The notes under the pieces: model-generated | What the model saw: only the letters and a program-made list of their open reading frames with translations | What the model was told of the DNA's origin: nothing | Databases searched by the model: none | Part shown: piece by piece, positions 43,775-45,195 of the stretch | Layout: each line of letters starts with the position of its first letter | Position numbering within the stretch: position 1 is the first letter of the stretch | Program-made: the position numbers and the translations under genes | Source: Candidatus Kuenenia stuttgartensis | GTDB lineage: Bacteria; Planctomycetota; Planctomycetia; Pirellulales; UBA1268 | Direction: 5' to 3' | NCBI GenBank assembly: GCA_943332855.1 | Contig: CALQRA010000012.1 | Location: forward strand, 1-45,195 | DNA length: 45,195 nucleotides

Positions 43775-44503
43775 ATGGCCTTCGACCTCAACACTCTCGA
43801 TGCCCACTTCACGGCCCTCGCGGGCTTCGATTGGGGAGCCGACGCCGATTTCTTCAAGTCCATCGATGCCGCCGTCGTGGCCGCCCATGGCGACACCTCC
43901 CTGCGCGCGGACCTGGAGAAGCGATTCGGGGCGCTGCTGGGTGGCAGCACAAGCCGGGCCACGAAGGAATATGTCTGCCGGAAGCTGGCGATGATCGGCA
44001 CGGCAGTGTCGGTGCCGGCGCTTGCGGCGCTGCTGACCGACGCCGACAACTCGCACATGGCCCGCTTCGCCCTGGAGCGGATCGATGCTCCCGAGGCCGC
44101 CGCCGCCCTGCGGAAGGCGCTGGGCATGGTCGAGGGGAGCCTCAAGATCGGCATGATTTCGTCGCTGGCTTCCCGTGGCGACCTTCAGAGCGTGGCGGCG
44201 ATCGGCGGGCTACTCGGGGGCGACGCGACGATTGCGGCGGCCGCTGCGGCGGCGCTGGGAACCTTGGCGACCCCGGAAGCGGCCGCGGCGCTCGCCGGCG
44301 CCAAGCCTGGCGGAGACATGGCCGCGGCCGTCGTCGACGCCCGGCTGGCGTGCGCCGAAGCCTTTCTCGCCAAGGGAGATCGGAAAGCGGCCAAGGCGAT
44401 CTACTCGTCGATCAGCGCCTCCATCGGCGAGGCACCGAAGACGCATCGAGAGCGAGCCGTGCGCGTCGCCGCAAAACGTGGCTTGCTGGCCGCTGCGGAA
44501 TAG
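43775..44503 (+). CDS. HEAT-repeat protein, cytoplasmic
   Basis: The 242-residue product has no signal peptide and no membrane segment. Helical repeats of HEAT/PBS-lyase type are visible: GTAVSVPALAALLTDADNS, HMARFALERIDAPEAAAALR, LKIGMISSLASRGDLQSVAA and AAAAAALGTLATPEAAAALA. Such repeats serve as protein-binding scaffolds. ATG 43775 is chosen; a GTG nine bases upstream is also in frame. It lies between an exported oxidoreductase gene and an exported HEAT-repeat gene, an arrangement that suggests one transcription unit, although 108 bases separate it from the former. Confidence 0.85.
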   Translation: MAFDLNTLDAHFTALAGFDWGADADFFKSIDAAVVAAHGDTSLRADLEKRFGALLGGSTSRATKEYVCRKLAMIGTAVSVPALAALLTDADNSHMARFALERIDAPEAAAALRKALGMVEGSLKIGMISSLASRGDLQSVAAIGGLLGGDATIAAAAAAALGTLATPEAAAALAGAKPGGDMAAAVVDARLACAEAFLAKGDRKAAKAIYSSISASIGEAPKTHRERAVRVAAKRGLLAAAE

Positions 44504-44553
44504 GCAGGCCTTGTTCAGCCAGCCGGTCGCCACTCCCTCCGTGAATCGTGCCC

Positions 44554-45195
44554 ATGCGCCCTGTCAATGCCCTGGTTTGCTTTGTCATCCTGCTCTCCCT
44601 TGCGACGCCGTCGCTGCTGGCTCAACAGGCTGCCGAGCCCCCATCGCGCGACGTCCTCGACAGCGTCGTCGAGCTGATTCGTTCCGGTGATGCAGACCTG
44701 CTGCCGGTGGCCCTGGAGAAGGTTCGGGGCGGACTGAAGGGGGAGGATTTCACGCGCGAGCTCGCCGAGGTGGTGCTGCCGGGGCTGGAGCGAAGCCAGG
44801 ATCGAGCGGCGCTCATCGCCGCACTTTCGGATCGTGGTGACAAGGCCGCCCTTCCGGCCATCATGGCCATGGCGCAGGGGCCGGCCGACGCCCTCGTCCG
44901 AGTGGCGGCGATCCGCGGCGTGGCGGCCCTGGGTGGATCTGACGAGGTTCCTTTTCTGGAGTCACTGCTTTCAGGTGATGCCGGCACCGTTGACGCAGCC
45001 CGCGGGGCGCTGGTGGCCATCCGCTCCGACATCGTGTCACCGCGACTGGTGATCGCACTTGGCGACAAGGCCCGCTCTGGTCCGCAGCGACTGGCGATCG
45101 TCGGCATCCTCTCCGAGCGGCGCGAGGCAGCGGCACTGCCGGCCTTGGTGGCCGCCGCCGTCGACGCCGACGCCGACGTGCGTGCAGCGGCCATG
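44554..45195 (+). CDS. exported HEAT-repeat protein, 5' part (cut by window end)
   Basis: The frame is open from ATG 44554 to the last base, giving 214 residues with no stop. A signal peptide is clear: VNALVCFVILLSLATPSLLA followed by QQAAEPPSRD. Helical repeats follow: LAEVVLPGLERSQDRAALIA, DKAALPAIMAMAQGPADALV, RVAAIRGVAALGGSDEVPFL, GTVDAARGALVAIRSDIVSP and RLAIVGILSERREAAALPAL. In related planctomycete proteins such repeats come before domains such as DUF1080 or a cytochrome, so more may lie beyond the edge. It starts 50 bases after the preceding HEAT gene and is probably cotranscribed with it. Confidence 0.85.
   Translation, partial: MRPVNALVCFVILLSLATPSLLAQQAAEPPSRDVLDSVVELIRSGDADLLPVALEKVRGGLKGEDFTRELAEVVLPGLERSQDRAALIAALSDRGDKAALPAIMAMAQGPADALVRVAAIRGVAALGGSDEVPFLESLLSGDAGTVDAARGALVAIRSDIVSPRLVIALGDKARSGPQRLAIVGILSERREAAALPALVAAAVDADADVRAAAM

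Overview
The window looks like ordinary chromosome from a high-GC planctomycete, probably of the Pirellulales type. Evidence: a DUF1559 prepilin-like protein, two Tat-exported Gfo/Idh/MocA oxidoreductases, a DUF1080-ThuA fusion, a DUF1570 putative peptidase, HEAT-repeat proteins, a PQQ-like beta-propeller and SGNH hydrolases, in a strongly GC-rich background with weak or missing Shine-Dalgarno sites. No rRNA, tRNA, CRISPR array, transposase or phage gene was seen. This is inference from protein content; no taxonomic marker is present.

Layout. 1-1092 is the 3' part of a c-type cytochrome gene. 1245-2624 is thiC. 2721-8135 is a seven-gene operon with three tandem GspF-like membrane proteins, three pseudopilin-like proteins and one DUF1559 protein; the last five genes are chained by overlapping stop/start codons and the operon ends at a strong bidirectional terminator. 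8190-11544 (minus) is a tightly overlapped GT4 glycosyltransferase, alpha-toroid protein and GH130 enzyme. 12021-15057 (minus) holds ispF, cysS and a PfkB sugar kinase. 15103-18076 is an ABC-2 exporter (ATPase and two permeases), with a dispersed repeat between the permease genes. 18117-19798 is a YeiH-type transporter with a small overlapping membrane protein.

19863-24012 is a four-gene operon: TIM-barrel isomerase, EboC-like UbiA prenyltransferase, second TIM-barrel protein and EboF-like phosphodiesterase homologue whose metal ligands are largely replaced. It resembles a reduced ebo cluster. Downstream, 24013-24556 is noncoding and made of diverged repeat modules that match the element at 17132-17195. 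These two items are the main candidates for something undescribed.

24557-30892 (minus) has a [2Fe-2S] ferredoxin, DUF1080-ThuA, a membrane-anchored coiled-coil protein with a possible BRCT domain, a Gfo/Idh/MocA protein and a DUF1570 protein. 31114-40447 (plus) has a HEAT lipoprotein, an uncharacterised toroid-like protein, a DacZ-like diadenylate cyclase candidate, a double SGNH hydrolase with a small CxxC protein, a PQQ-like propeller, an HD protein and two GNAT acetyltransferases. 40535-42103 (minus) is an uncharacterised exported alpha-helical protein. 42401 to the end is a Gfo/Idh/MocA gene, two HEAT-repeat genes (the last cut by the window edge) and a curious 15-bp repeat that re-copies the end of the first gene, including its stop codon.
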